A stretch of 54,134 nucleotides of DNA from Collinsella sp. AF02-46-1 (GCA_934876235.1 CAKXKM010000004.1:1-54134), one strand, 5' to 3'; counted from the stretch's first letter, positions 25,045 through 34,145 are shown. A program made the numbers and translations. The notes: generated by a model not told the origin, from the sequence alone.

Positions 25045-25084
25045 CGCGCCCGATTCCAGGCGCCCCGGCCCGGAATCGGGCGCG
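25045..25084. terminator. 13-bp hairpin between convergent genes
   Basis: CGCGCCCGATTCC (25045-25057) and GGAATCGGGCGCG (25072-25084) pair perfectly. It separates the ABC cluster from the convergent YcxB-like gene. No U-tract is present on either strand, so terminator function is uncertain. Confidence 0.5.
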
Positions 25085-25112
25085 GGACGAGGCGCCTTCG
25101 GTGTCGGCCGGC

Positions 25113-25829
25113 CTACCGCTTCTTCTTGCTCTTCTTCTGCTTGCGCTGCTTGCCCTTGGTCTCCTGGGGCTTGTCGCCCTGTTTTGCTTCGGCAGCGGCC
25201 TTTTCTGCCTTCATCTTCTTGCGTTTGGTCTCGATGCGGAGCTTTTTGTTGATGCGCGCCTTAAGGAAGGGACCGAACTGCTCGGCATCGCCGCGGACAA
25301 AGGTGTCCTTAGGGATCGTCACGCCCTGGTCGGCGAACATGGCCACAAAGATGCGCTCGCCGTCGAGCACGTGGTCGAGCTTTTCAAACGGGAAGAACTG
25401 CGACTTGCCGCTCGTGCCCCAAACCATCAGGCCGTCCTCGTTGGCGGCGACGCGGCGATAGCGGCCACCCATGGACTCGTCGGCCTCAACGGCGTCGATA
25501 AAGTCGCGGGCGAGGGTGTGGTGCAGGTTTTTGCTCCACCAGGCCAAAAAGGCGCCGAATACGATCAAGACGACGCCAAACTTGATCCAGTTGCCGCCGG
25601 CCACCAGCATGCCGATGCCGATGAGCGCGGCAATTGCCGCGGCGACATACAGCGAGCCGCGACGCCTGGGCGAGGCGACCAGGCGGGCGAAGTCGGTGAC
25701 GAGGTCGTTTTCGTATTGGTACTCGTTGAGGTACAGGATGCCGTCGTCGGCTGCGGCCTGCTCCTCGAGCGCGACCTCGACCTGGTCGGCTGCTTCGGAG
25801 GGAACGAGGTTGCTCTCTGCGTCTGCCAT
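25113..25829 (-). CDS. YcxB-like membrane protein
   Basis: A 238-residue protein with an acidic N-terminus, two adjacent membrane spans (about 60-100), a soluble domain resembling the YcxB C-terminal domain (about 115-195, including GLMVWGTSGKSQFFPFEKL), and a long Lys/Arg/Gln-rich tail. Function unknown. It is divergent from dnaX, with about 115 bases between the two starts. Confidence 0.7.
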   Translation of the reverse strand: MADAESNLVPSEAADQVEVALEEQAAADDGILYLNEYQYENDLVTDFARLVASPRRRGSLYVAAAIAALIGIGMLVAGGNWIKFGVVLIVFGAFLAWWSKNLHHTLARDFIDAVEADESMGGRYRRVAANEDGLMVWGTSGKSQFFPFEKLDHVLDGERIFVAMFADQGVTIPKDTFVRGDAEQFGPFLKARINKKLRIETKRKKMKAEKAAAEAKQGDKPQETKGKQRKQKKSKKKR

Positions 25830-25945
25830 GCTCTTTGGACTCCTATCGCGGCGGGCTCGCCGTACGGGTTATTATGGAATGCAGTATGCCGTGCGACCGC
25901 ATGGCCGCCGCGGCAACAAGACTCAGTATACCCGGGGGAGCACCC

Positions 25946-28426
25946 ATGGAATCGTTGTACCGAAAGTATCGCCCGCTCACCTTTGACTCCGTGGTGGGCC
26001 AGCAGCATATCGTCTCGACGCTCGAGCACGCCATCACCGAGGGGCGCCTGTCCCACGCCTACCTGTTCTGCGGACCGCGCGGCACGGGCAAGACCACCAT
26101 GGCGCGCATTCTGGCCAAGGCGCTGCTGTGCCGCAATGCCGAGGCGGCGCGCGCCGAGGGTGCAAGCGGCTGCATGCCCGACGGTACTTGCGAGGAGTGC
26201 GAGCTCATTGCCGAGGGTAACCACCCCGATGTCTACGAGCTCGATGCCGCCTCCCGCACGGGCGTGGACAATGTGCGCGAGGAAATCATCAACTCCGTCA
26301 ACTTTGCCCCGGTGCGCGGCAAGTACAAGATCTATATCATCGACGAGGTCCACATGCTCACGACGGCGGCGTTCAACGCGCTGCTCAAGACGCTCGAGGA
26401 GCCGCCGGCACACGTGATCTTTGTGCTGTGCACCACCGACCCGCAAAAGATTCTGGAGACCATCCTCTCGCGCTGCCAGCGTTTCGATTTCCATCGCATC
26501 GGCAACGAGGATATCGAGCGTCGCCTGGCATACGTGTGCGAGCAGGAGGGCTTCGATTACGACGATGAGGCGCTGGCTATCGTGGCGCGCCATGCCAAGG
26601 GCGGTATGCGCGACGCGCTGTCCACGCTGGAGCAGCTGAGCGTCTTTGGCAACGGTTCTGTGCATGCGGACGACGCCCGCTCGCTTTTAGGCGAGGTTTC
26701 GGACCAGATTCTGGGCGAGTTTTCCCGCGCCATTGCCGATCGCGATGTTGCCGAGCTCTATGGACTGATCCGTGCGCAGGTCGAGGAAGGAAACGACCTG
26801 CTGGAGCTGACGCGCGACCTGGTGGCGCATGTGCGTGACGTGTACGTTGCCTGCGTTGCCGGTGCCCGTGCCGAGCTGTTTGAGGGCGGCTCCGAGCAGG
26901 CCGAGGCGCTTGCTGCCGAGGCCGCTGCCTTTGGCGAGCATCCTGCCGACCGCCTGGCCCGTGTGCTGACGGTGCTCGACGATGCCGCACTGGAGATGAG
27001 GGGCGCGAGCGACGTGCGCCTGGTGCTCGAGATCGCCTGCACGCGCCTGGCACGTCCCGAGGCCGATTTAACGATTGAGGCATTGGCCGAGCGCGTGGCC
27101 CGCTTGGAGGCCATGGTTGCCAACGGCGCCGTGCCGGCGAGCGTGGCTGCTGCTCAGGCCGCCGCGCCTGCAGCATCCGTACCCGCTGCTGCCCAACAGC
27201 CGACGCTAATTTCGGGCGCTCGTGCTGCCGCTCCGGCGGCATCCGCTGCCCCCGCTGCTACGTCCGCGCGCCAGGGCGGTATGCCTTGGGACCGTGGTGC
27301 TGCTGTTCCGGCTGCCCAGCCTGCGTCCCGTTCTGCGTCCGTGTCAGCTTCCAAGCCTGCAGCGCCTGCACCTCAGCCTGCGCCGACTCCGACGCCTCAG
27401 CCCGTTGCGGCTCCCGCGCCTGCCACCGCTCCGGCACCTAAGCCCCAGTCCAACAATGCCGCCCAGGTTGCCGCCGCCGGTACTGCCGAGACGCCCGCGG
27501 TCGAGGATGCCGGAGAGCTGCAGCGCAAATGGGCCGAGGTTGTCGAGCGTGTCAAGGCGCGTCAGGCTTCCTACGCGGGGCTTTTGCTCAATGCCCGCGC
27601 CACGGCTGACGACGGCTCCAGGCTCACGGTCTCGTTCCCCGCGGGCTCGACCTTTGCCATCAAGATGCTTGGACGCGCCGACACGCAGTCGGTGGTCCTG
27701 CCGACAGTCAGTGCGGTCTTCGGTCGTCGTACCGTCGACTATGTCCTGGATGGGGGTGGCACGCCGGCTCCTCAACATGAGGAGCATTCTCCATCTGCAC
27801 GGGCTGCGGTATCTGCGGACCCGCAACCCGTGTCCTCGGCGGCCCCTGCATCCTCGAGCGCCAGCGCGACGCAGCCAAAAGCAGCACCGATAGCGGCGCC
27901 GACCCCGTCGGCGCCTAAGCCCGTCATGGCCAAACCGGCTGCTCCGACACCCGCGCCCAAGCCTGCCTCGCCCGCGCCCAAGTCGTCTGACCTGGGCAAA
28001 GCCCCCTGGCTGCGCTCCGACAACCCCGCCGGCGCTCCTGCCACGGGCAAGCTCCCGACCGAGCCCGCGCCCCGAGCGCCCGAGCGCGCGTCCGCTCCCA
28101 AGGCTCAGCCCGCCGCGCCGTCTGCGCCATGGGAATCCGAGCAGGTTCCCTACGACGATGCCATGGTTGGCGGTTTTGTTGCCGATGCTGGTGGGGACGA
28201 TCTGCCTCCGTTCGACGTGCCGGGTGCGGCGTCCGCGCCCAAGTCCGCTGCAACTGCCCCCAAAGAGGAGGACGCTCCTGCAGCTCCCTGGGAGTCCAAC
28301 TCCGGTGCGGGCGGCCCCTTCGGCCATCAGGGTGCAGCCCCGAGCATCCCGCAGACCGAGGACGAGGCCAAAGCCCTCATCCGCAGCGTCTTCGGCCAGT
28401 CCACCATCTTCAAGCCGGTGGAGTAG
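25946..28426 (+). CDS. dnaX: DNA polymerase III subunits gamma/tau
   Basis: The clamp-loader ATPase subunit, 826 residues. The start MESLYRKYRPLTFDSVVGQQ is the family N-terminus and has GGGGGAG upstream. Walker A is GPRGTGKTT, a zinc-binding cysteine set (CMPDGTCEEC) follows, Walker B is IIDEVHML, and the sensor region SRCQRFDFHRI is present. Domain III ends near 400. The C-terminal 425 residues are mostly Ala/Pro-rich linkers with short islands, one of which (about 515-600) resembles a tau-type domain. I saw no slippery heptamer of the E. coli kind, so a shorter gamma form is not predicted from sequence. Confidence 0.95.
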   Translation: MESLYRKYRPLTFDSVVGQQHIVSTLEHAITEGRLSHAYLFCGPRGTGKTTMARILAKALLCRNAEAARAEGASGCMPDGTCEECELIAEGNHPDVYELDAASRTGVDNVREEIINSVNFAPVRGKYKIYIIDEVHMLTTAAFNALLKTLEEPPAHVIFVLCTTDPQKILETILSRCQRFDFHRIGNEDIERRLAYVCEQEGFDYDDEALAIVARHAKGGMRDALSTLEQLSVFGNGSVHADDARSLLGEVSDQILGEFSRAIADRDVAELYGLIRAQVEEGNDLLELTRDLVAHVRDVYVACVAGARAELFEGGSEQAEALAAEAAAFGEHPADRLARVLTVLDDAALEMRGASDVRLVLEIACTRLARPEADLTIEALAERVARLEAMVANGAVPASVAAAQAAAPAASVPAAAQQPTLISGARAAAPAASAAPAATSARQGGMPWDRGAAVPAAQPASRSASVSASKPAAPAPQPAPTPTPQPVAAPAPATAPAPKPQSNNAAQVAAAGTAETPAVEDAGELQRKWAEVVERVKARQASYAGLLLNARATADDGSRLTVSFPAGSTFAIKMLGRADTQSVVLPTVSAVFGRRTVDYVLDGGGTPAPQHEEHSPSARAAVSADPQPVSSAAPASSSASATQPKAAPIAAPTPSAPKPVMAKPAAPTPAPKPASPAPKSSDLGKAPWLRSDNPAGAPATGKLPTEPAPRAPERASAPKAQPAAPSAPWESEQVPYDDAMVGGFVADAGGDDLPPFDVPGAASAPKSAATAPKEEDAPAAPWESNSGAGGPFGHQGAAPSIPQTEDEAKALIRSVFGQSTIFKPVE

Positions 28427-28447
28427 CTGCGCAGGCGGGTATACTGC

Positions 28448-28921
28448 TCAAGAAGAGAACCCCTTGCCCGGGCGCATCTGTATTTCGGACATGTGCAACG
28501 TGGTGCCGCGTATATCGCACTCGAGCAGACAGGCGCGTGACGGTCGGCCTAGGATGCTGAGGTCGATACGATACGTCGCATGGCTGTCCGTGTACTCGAC
28601 TTGCTCGGCGTTGACGGTTGCTCCGATTGTAAATAAAGAGCCCAGTTCGGCATCGACAATCTTGGAGTCCTTTATCTTGACCTTGAACTCTTGGTAGAGG
28701 GACGGGCTGTTGTAGTAAATGGTTCGGGTTCCGTCGGTGCATTCATCGGTCGTCTCCCATTTGACGACGGGCTGGTCCGAGCTGGCTATCAGCAGTTCTG
28801 CTCCAAAAGCTATGGCATGGGTGATGATAACCAGTAATACCCAGACGACAAAGAGATAGAGAACCACATATGCAACGGGGTGTTTTGAGCGGATGTTTTG
28901 GAGTACGGCTGGGACATTCAC
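28448..28921 (-). CDS. Small N-terminally anchored protein of unknown function
   Basis: A 157-residue protein with one membrane span (about 17-44, YVVLYLFVVWVLLVIITHAI) and a soluble outer part with three cysteines and mostly beta-type sequence. A GGAGG site lies 11 bases before the ATG. It is convergent with dnaX, only 21 bases from its stop. No family recognised. Confidence 0.6.
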   Translation of the reverse strand: MNVPAVLQNIRSKHPVAYVVLYLFVVWVLLVIITHAIAFGAELLIASSDQPVVKWETTDECTDGTRTIYYNSPSLYQEFKVKIKDSKIVDAELGSLFTIGATVNAEQVEYTDSHATYRIDLSILGRPSRACLLECDIRGTTLHMSEIQMRPGKGFSS

Positions 28922-29066
28922 GAGGGCACCTCCAAATCGTCATCTATGACAATCAAATTATACCCAGCCGCCATGCGTGCCGCCTCGAGCAGCGGCTCGG
29001 CATTTTGCCATGTAGCCTTGTAGCCCTACGCATAAACTGCCTGGTTCCAGCTCTGCTAGATGTAGC

Positions 29067-29109
29067 TTGAGATAATTATGCAACCTTGCATAATTCGACC
29101 TTGCATAAT
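29067..29109. promoter_or_regulatory. Candidate promoter with a 22-bp palindrome and extra half-site
   Basis: In the 349-base gap before ybaB, AATTATGCAA-cc-TTGCATAATT (29074-29095) is a perfect palindrome, and TTGCATAAT recurs at 29101-29109, 15 bases from the first copy. TTGAGA (29067-29072) and CATAAT (29089-29094), 16 bp apart, could be a -35/-10 pair covered by the palindrome. The rest of the gap shows no coding sequence that I would support. Confidence 0.5.
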
Positions 29110-29270
29110 CTTGGGCGTGCGTCACGCTCAAGGACATGTATATCGACTGAGGTAGCGTGTCCGCCCCGCTTGCTTGCCCCGCGCCGTGGTACGATTTTTG
29201 AGTTTGAAAGTCCCGCCGTGCTCCGGCTGCCCTTGCAGCTCGGCGTGCGGCCGCACGTAAAGGAGCCATC

Positions 29271-29591
29271 ATGGCCGGTATGAACATGCAGCAGATGATG
29301 AAGCAGGCTCGCAAGATGCAAGAGCAGCTTGCCGCCGCGCAGGAGAACCTCAAGTCCCAGACCGTCGACGCCTCTGCCGGCGGCGGCATGGTCAAGGTGA
29401 CCGTTAACGGTGAGATGGAACTCGTCAACCTCACCATCGATCCCGATGCGCTCGATCCCGAGGACGTCGATATGCTGCAGGACATGATCATGGCTGCCGT
29501 CAACGAGGCCGTCCGCGGCGTCAACGAGCTCGCCAACAAGCAGATGGGCGCCATCACCGGCGGCCTCAACATCCCGGGCATGCCGTTCTAA
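29271..29591 (+). CDS. ybaB: YbaB/EbfC family nucleoid-associated protein
   Basis: A 106-residue protein with the family layout: Met/Gln-rich N-terminal helix (MNMQQMMKQARKMQEQL), central strands (VKVTVNGEMELVNLTIDPDAL) and a C-terminal helix. It binds DNA as a dimer. AAAGGAG precedes the ATG. The order dnaX-ybaB-recR is conserved in many bacteria, here interrupted by the convergent small gene at 28448. Confidence 0.95.
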   Translation: MAGMNMQQMMKQARKMQEQLAAAQENLKSQTVDASAGGGMVKVTVNGEMELVNLTIDPDALDPEDVDMLQDMIMAAVNEAVRGVNELANKQMGAITGGLNIPGMPF

Positions 29592-29604
29592 GACGCGCAT
29601 ATAT

Positions 29605-30201
29605 ATGAGTGCCAACCATAGCCTGCAAAAATTGCTCGATGAGCTGGGCCGCCTGCCGGGCATTGGCCCCAAGTCGGCTCAGCGCATCGCCTATTACCTG
29701 CTCGAGGCCGATGCCGAGGAGGCGCGTCGCCTGGCCGAGGCCATCCTGGAGGTTAAGCAGGAGGTTCACTTTTGCAGCCGCTGTTTTAACTACGCCACGG
29801 CCGACGAGTGCTCCATCTGCCAGGATTCGATGCGCGATACCACTCGCATTTGCGTGGTGGGCGAGCCGCGCGATGTCCAGGCGATTGAGCGCACGGGCAG
29901 CTACCATGGTCTCTACCACGTATTGGGCGGCGTGATCAGTCCCATGGACAAGATTGGCCCCGAGCAGCTGCACATTCGTGAGCTGTTGGCGCGCTTGGGG
30001 CACGAGGATATCCACGAGGTCATTATCGCCACCAACCCCAATATCGAGGGCGAGACCACGGCGAGCTACCTGGCGCGTACCATTAAGCCGCTGGGCGTTG
30101 AGGTGTCGCGTCTGGCGAGCGGCCTTCCCGTGGGCGGCGACCTGGAGTATGCCGACGAGCTTACGCTTGGGCGCGCCATCGAGGCCCGTCGCACGATTTA
30201 G
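29605..30201 (+). CDS. recR: Recombination mediator protein RecR
   Basis: A 198-residue protein with an N-terminal helix-hairpin-helix (LPGIGPKSAQRIAYYLL), a zinc finger (CSRCFNYATADECSIC) and a Toprim domain (ICVVGEPRDVQAIE onward). It loads RecA together with RecF/RecO at gaps. The start follows ybaB by 13 bases. Upstream Shine-Dalgarno pairing is weak, so coupling to ybaB translation is likely. Confidence 0.96.
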   Translation: MSANHSLQKLLDELGRLPGIGPKSAQRIAYYLLEADAEEARRLAEAILEVKQEVHFCSRCFNYATADECSICQDSMRDTTRICVVGEPRDVQAIERTGSYHGLYHVLGGVISPMDKIGPEQLHIRELLARLGHEDIHEVIIATNPNIEGETTASYLARTIKPLGVEVSRLASGLPVGGDLEYADELTLGRAIEARRTI

Positions 30202-30238
30202 GTGGCGAGCCTGCTCCTGCCGTATGTCTTCATCGCGA

Positions 30239-30267
30239 CGCACGGGGTAGTCATAATTCCCCGTGCG
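30239..30267 (+). terminator. Hairpin downstream of recR
   Basis: CGCACGGGG (30239-30247) and CCCCGTGCG (30259-30267) pair perfectly across an 11-base loop, 38 bases after recR. The following ACTGTAAGTTTG is only weakly T-rich. Confidence 0.55.
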
Positions 30268-30275
30268 ACTGTAAG

Positions 30276-30291
30276 TTTGTTGTGCAACAAA
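30276..30291. promoter_or_regulatory. TTTGTTG-tg-CAACAAA palindrome upstream of the kinase/FHA operon
   Basis: A perfect 7+2+7 palindrome. A related GTTGCGCAAC palindrome lies about 70 bases downstream, near 30353-30362. Either could be an operator or part of the promoter region of the operon starting at 30446. Function unknown. Confidence 0.35.
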
Positions 30292-30405
30292 GATGCTTTG
30301 TATCCGCTTATCGCATGGATGCTTCCACTCGCATCCTTAATTTGCCCATTCGTTGCGCAACCTTTTGGGTTCGCTGATACACTCAAATATGGATTCGAAT
30401 GAATG

Positions 30406-30430
30406 CGCCGCTCCCGAGCGGCGTGTTTTT
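30406..30430 (+). terminator. Terminator/attenuator just before the second kinase/FHA operon
   Basis: CGCCGCTC (30406-30413) and GAGCGGCG (30416-30423) form a tight hairpin followed by TGTTTTTG. The ribosome-binding site of the next gene begins about nine bases later. Because it is only 23 bases from that start, it would stop transcription entering the operon unless the operon promoter lies between or the hairpin is regulated. Confidence 0.7.
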
Positions 30431-30445
30431 GTTGGAGGAGAACGC

Positions 30446-31351
30446 ATGCGGCCCGGTGGCACTCAGACAAAGCGCGGCGCCGCGGTGCGCATGCGACGCC
30501 GACTGGGCTTGGCGCCGCGGGCGTACGCACTGCTGTCTTGCTCGCTGGTGCTGGTCATAGCTGGCGTTTCTGCCTATGGCATGACCGTGCCGTCCATGAT
30601 GCAGGCACATGCCGCACGCGAACCGCGCGTGGGGCATGAGGTCAAAAGTGATCTGGGCGCCACGACTGGATATGCTTGGGCAAGTGTGGTCACGCATATT
30701 GTGTTTGGCGCCGACGACGCGGACGGCGCCGAGGCCCCGGACAACGAAGTCACGCTTGCCAATGGCAAAACCATCGTGCTCACCAACACCAAGATCATCG
30801 ATCGGTTGTCCAACAATAGCGTGGCGGCAACGGTGAATAAGGTCGAGCGGCAGAAGGAGCAGGACGCTCAGCAGTCCGGAAAGCCCGGTAGCTCGGATAC
30901 TTCTGGCTCCGGCTCGGATTCGTCGAGTTCGGGCGGCGGCTCTGGGTCGGGTTCCTCTGCCGGAGGGTCTGGAAACGGCGGCTCGACGGGCGGCAACACT
31001 GACAACGATGCAAACTCCGGTGGCCTTTCCGCTGCTGAGGAAGAGAGCATTCACCGTTGGCTTGTAACCAAGTACAACATGCTCGACGGCTATGTTTCTC
31101 GTGCCAATGACGTGGTTTCGACCTATAACTCTACGGGAGATCCCAGGCCGTGCGACAGCCTGGTCGGGGAGATGTTTGTCATTCGAGCTGAGTTCGGTCG
31201 TCAGACATTCTCGCCCCGGTCAAAGTGGTATCAGCAGTATGCCAATCTGTGGGGCTGTTACACCAACCTATGTCAATGGGTCGGCCATTACGGCGATGAT
31301 GACGTCGCGCTCGGTAACTTCAACAATAACGTGGCGGCGCTTGCCCTATGA
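30446..31351 (+). CDS. Anchored protein with Ser/Gly-rich linker, first gene of second kinase operon
   Basis: A 301-residue protein. The start at 30446 has GGAGGAGAA upstream; earlier in-frame starts lie in the terminator hairpin. An Arg-rich N-terminus precedes one membrane span (about 28-50). An outer region of about 90 residues, a long Ser/Gly/Asp linker (about 150-200) and a C-terminal domain of about 100 residues with Trp, Tyr and three cysteines follow. I do not recognise the domain. It overlaps the kinase gene by four bases, so it may be the extracytoplasmic input or a substrate of that kinase. Confidence 0.72.
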   Translation: MRPGGTQTKRGAAVRMRRRLGLAPRAYALLSCSLVLVIAGVSAYGMTVPSMMQAHAAREPRVGHEVKSDLGATTGYAWASVVTHIVFGADDADGAEAPDNEVTLANGKTIVLTNTKIIDRLSNNSVAATVNKVERQKEQDAQQSGKPGSSDTSGSGSDSSSSGGGSGSGSSAGGSGNGGSTGGNTDNDANSGGLSAAEEESIHRWLVTKYNMLDGYVSRANDVVSTYNSTGDPRPCDSLVGEMFVIRAEFGRQTFSPRSKWYQQYANLWGCYTNLCQWVGHYGDDDVALGNFNNNVAALAL

Positions 31352-33192
31352 TGACCGATCTTGCATCCACCACACCACAATCGCTCGGTCGCGATCCCAT
31401 GGTCGGCTTGCGCCTGGCGCGTGTCGACGGGTTTGAGCCGGCCATTGCGCTCGGTCAGGACGAACTGCCTGCCTATCTGCGTCGTTTTACGATGCTGTTT
31501 GCCGACGATGCCACCATGCGCCGTGGCGGTATCGGCCGCGTGACGCGTGCCGTCAACGCCCAAGGCGAGGCCGTGGCACTCAAACAGCTCATCTTGCCGA
31601 CGCGCGATGAGTTCGACGACGATGCCGCCCATGAGGCGCTGGTCGCCAAGTTCAAAGCGGCATTTCGCGAGGAATATGAATGCCATCGCGCCCTTTCGGG
31701 CCTTAAGGGCTTTCCCCGCCTCTATGGCTGGGGCGAGGTTGACGGTGTGCCTGCAATTGTCATGGAATGGGTCGAGGGCGAGACGCTCGCCCGCTTGCGC
31801 TCGCGCTTTGCCGTGGACGATGCCGGCCGCCTATCGCCGCTTGTGGCGGCGCGCTTGGGGCGCGACCTGTTCGATCTGCTCTGCCGCATGAGCCTGGTGG
31901 GGGAGGGCTTTGTCCATCGCGATATCTCGCCCGCTAATATTATGGTGCGTACGGCGCGCCTGCCGCTTGACCGGCAGCTTGCCGAGGGCACCTTTGACCT
32001 GTGCCTGATCGACTTTGGCTCGTCGCTGGCGCTCGAGCCTGCATCGGCCGTGGCCGGTGCCGGCGGCAAGGCATCCTTTACCGAGCGCTATGCCACGCTG
32101 CGTCGCGCGACGGTTGCCTATGCCCCACCCGAGATGCTCACCGACGATATTCCCGATCTGCGCGCTTTGCGTATGTCGCCGGCGATTGACGTCTATGCCG
32201 CGGCAAGCACGGTTTACGAGCTCATTGCCGGCGCCGCGCCATACGAAGCCGCGCCGAGCACTTCGGGCACCTCGGGTTCGCGCAAAAAGACGCGCGACAT
32301 CGCCAGCCCCTACCGTCTCAAGATGGACACGCTGCCCGACTATCCCATTGGTGCCCATGCGCCCGGTTGCGATTTGACTCAGCTGCTTCGTCGTGAGCCC
32401 GATGTGGCGCTCGCTGCGGCCGAGCAGGCCCAGCAGCTGGGGCTTGAGCCGGATTCCGAGGAGCTACGCGATGCGCTGGCGTTTGTCGATGCCCAGCTGT
32501 TCAACGTGGTGATGGCCTGTCTGTCCAGCCATCAAAAAGATCGTCCCGAGCCGGCGGCGGTCGAGGCGGCGCTCTCGGCGTTTTGTGAACACTATGCGCA
32601 AAATGTCGGTCGTTCGCTCCGCGGCGAGCCGCTCACGCCGTGCCCCATGGATGCGTCTGGCCGCGCGGTTCGTCGCGCGCTGATGGTCGGCGCGACGGTC
32701 GTCTGTGGCGTGGTTTGGGCTGTGGTCGTGGTTTCGGCCGCGCTGCTGGCGTCGGGCGCTCGCGTGACGGCGACTTTGGGACCGCTCATGTGGTCTGGGT
32801 CGCTACCGGGTATTATTGCCGCACTGGCGTTGGCGCTGCCGGGCATAGCCGGCGTTGCCGCGGGGGCACTTGCGCGTGATCGGCGCTCGGGGTTCCTGCA
32901 GGGTGTGCTTGCGCTTTCTGCCTGCGAGGTTCCGGTGCTGGTTGTGGCTGCATGTAGCGTATTTTCCCAACGCGCCGTGATGGGCGGCCTTGTTGCCGCT
33001 CTGGTTGCAACCTATACGCTTACGTGGTTTTTGCTTGCGATGGGCTTTGCCTTTGAACTTCCCGTTTCGGCACCGCGACGCACAAAAGCCCAGATGGCGA
33101 CTCCGCTTGCCGGTGGAGCCGCAGCTGCCCGTACTTTTGGCGGACCTGTCGAAGTATCGTCCGATTCTATTTCTACGACCAAGGAGGCCTAG
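31348..33192 (+). CDS. Ser/Thr protein kinase with C-terminal membrane spans
   Basis: A 614-residue protein overlapping the preceding stop (ATGA). The kinase domain (about 45-410) has a Gly-rich loop GGIGRVTRAV, Lys in VALKQL, HRDISPANIMV and IDFGSS. The fold appears stretched by inserts after the catalytic loop. The C-terminal third has about four to five hydrophobic spans (about 445-590). Together with the FHA gene next to it, this is a second phospho-signalling unit in the window. Its target is unknown. Confidence 0.88.
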   Translation: MMTDLASTTPQSLGRDPMVGLRLARVDGFEPAIALGQDELPAYLRRFTMLFADDATMRRGGIGRVTRAVNAQGEAVALKQLILPTRDEFDDDAAHEALVAKFKAAFREEYECHRALSGLKGFPRLYGWGEVDGVPAIVMEWVEGETLARLRSRFAVDDAGRLSPLVAARLGRDLFDLLCRMSLVGEGFVHRDISPANIMVRTARLPLDRQLAEGTFDLCLIDFGSSLALEPASAVAGAGGKASFTERYATLRRATVAYAPPEMLTDDIPDLRALRMSPAIDVYAAASTVYELIAGAAPYEAAPSTSGTSGSRKKTRDIASPYRLKMDTLPDYPIGAHAPGCDLTQLLRREPDVALAAAEQAQQLGLEPDSEELRDALAFVDAQLFNVVMACLSSHQKDRPEPAAVEAALSAFCEHYAQNVGRSLRGEPLTPCPMDASGRAVRRALMVGATVVCGVVWAVVVVSAALLASGARVTATLGPLMWSGSLPGIIAALALALPGIAGVAAGALARDRRSGFLQGVLALSACEVPVLVVAACSVFSQRAVMGGLVAALVATYTLTWFLLAMGFAFELPVSAPRRTKAQMATPLAGGAAAARTFGGPVEVSSDSISTTKEA

Positions 33193-33195
33193 GTC

Positions 33196-34134
33196 ATGGC
33201 ATCTCAAGTTGAGCTCACCCCATGCGGGGCCATGTTTGACATCTTTAAGCGCGCGGCGCATCTGAGCCATATCGAGCTGTGCGGCTTGGTGCTTTCGTCC
33301 CGTCCGCTCGCCGACGGCCGCAGCCCGCAGAGCCGAGCCGCCGATCGCTCTTGGGTTTCCCGCTTTATCGTTCGCGCGCCGGTCGGCACGCTTCAGCAGC
33401 GCTACTTTGCCGAATACGGTACCTCGGCTGCGCGTATTATGTCGCAACTGGCCCTGCGCCAGCGCAATCCCATGGACTCCACGGCTGTGATCAATATGGT
33501 GTGCGGCCCTGCAGGTGAACCGATGGTACGCGCGCTCGAAGAGTGCCACCAGGACACGAATCTCTATCGCAACGCGCTCGATCGCCTGTCCCAGGCGGCG
33601 GAACTCATGCCCGCCGAGCGCGCCGAGGCCGTGCTGGTGCTGTTTGTCGCCGTCGGTTGTTCGGCGGATGTGCGGTCCTCGGTGAACTATGCCATCGACT
33701 ACGCGCACGCGACCTGTGGCGGAGGCACCTCCACGCCGCGTTCGCTTGGCATGTCGATGACCGCGGGCGAACGCGAACCCGCCCCGGCGCACCCCTTGGG
33801 CTTGCTGCGCGTACAAAACAGTTTTGTCGTGAGCGCCCCGCGCTGGATTCAGCCGAGCGAGCAGGGTGTTGAGATTGGCGCGCTGGCCACTGGTGAGGGC
33901 GATATTACCGACGTCGGCGACGATGTCTCGGCCCGCCATGCCCATATCTGGTGCGATGCTCAAAATATCTGGCACGTCGAGGACTTGTCGTCCACCAACG
34001 GAACCGTGGTGGTAAACGGGGCCACGCGCGTCTGCATTCAGGTCGAGCCCGGCCGTTCCGCCCAACTCAATCCCGGCGACGAGCTCAAGCTCGGCGAATC
34101 CACTACCTACGCCATCCTCTTCGGTGCCCTCTAG
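33196..34134 (+). CDS. FHA domain protein of the second kinase operon
   Basis: A 312-residue soluble protein. The C-terminal FHA domain (about 215-310) shows VEIGALATGEGDIT, VSARHAHIW and DLSSTNGTVVVNG, matching phosphothreonine-binding loops. The N-terminal 200 residues do not match a family I know. AAGGAGG lies eight bases before the ATG and the gene starts three bases after the kinase stop. It is the likely reader of phosphorylation by that kinase. Confidence 0.85.
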   Translation: MASQVELTPCGAMFDIFKRAAHLSHIELCGLVLSSRPLADGRSPQSRAADRSWVSRFIVRAPVGTLQQRYFAEYGTSAARIMSQLALRQRNPMDSTAVINMVCGPAGEPMVRALEECHQDTNLYRNALDRLSQAAELMPAERAEAVLVLFVAVGCSADVRSSVNYAIDYAHATCGGGTSTPRSLGMSMTAGEREPAPAHPLGLLRVQNSFVVSAPRWIQPSEQGVEIGALATGEGDITDVGDDVSARHAHIWCDAQNIWHVEDLSSTNGTVVVNGATRVCIQVEPGRSAQLNPGDELKLGESTTYAILFGAL

Positions 34135-34145
34135 CCAGTCCCGCC

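Noticed and set aside
27344..28327. Minus-strand Arg/Gly-rich frames opposite the dnaX tail
   Set aside because: Produced by the Ala/Pro-rich codons of the tau linker; no start site or homology signal.
25946..28426. Programmed frameshift site for a short gamma form of DnaX
   Set aside because: No A-rich slippery heptamer with downstream hairpin was seen in the region where it would be expected.
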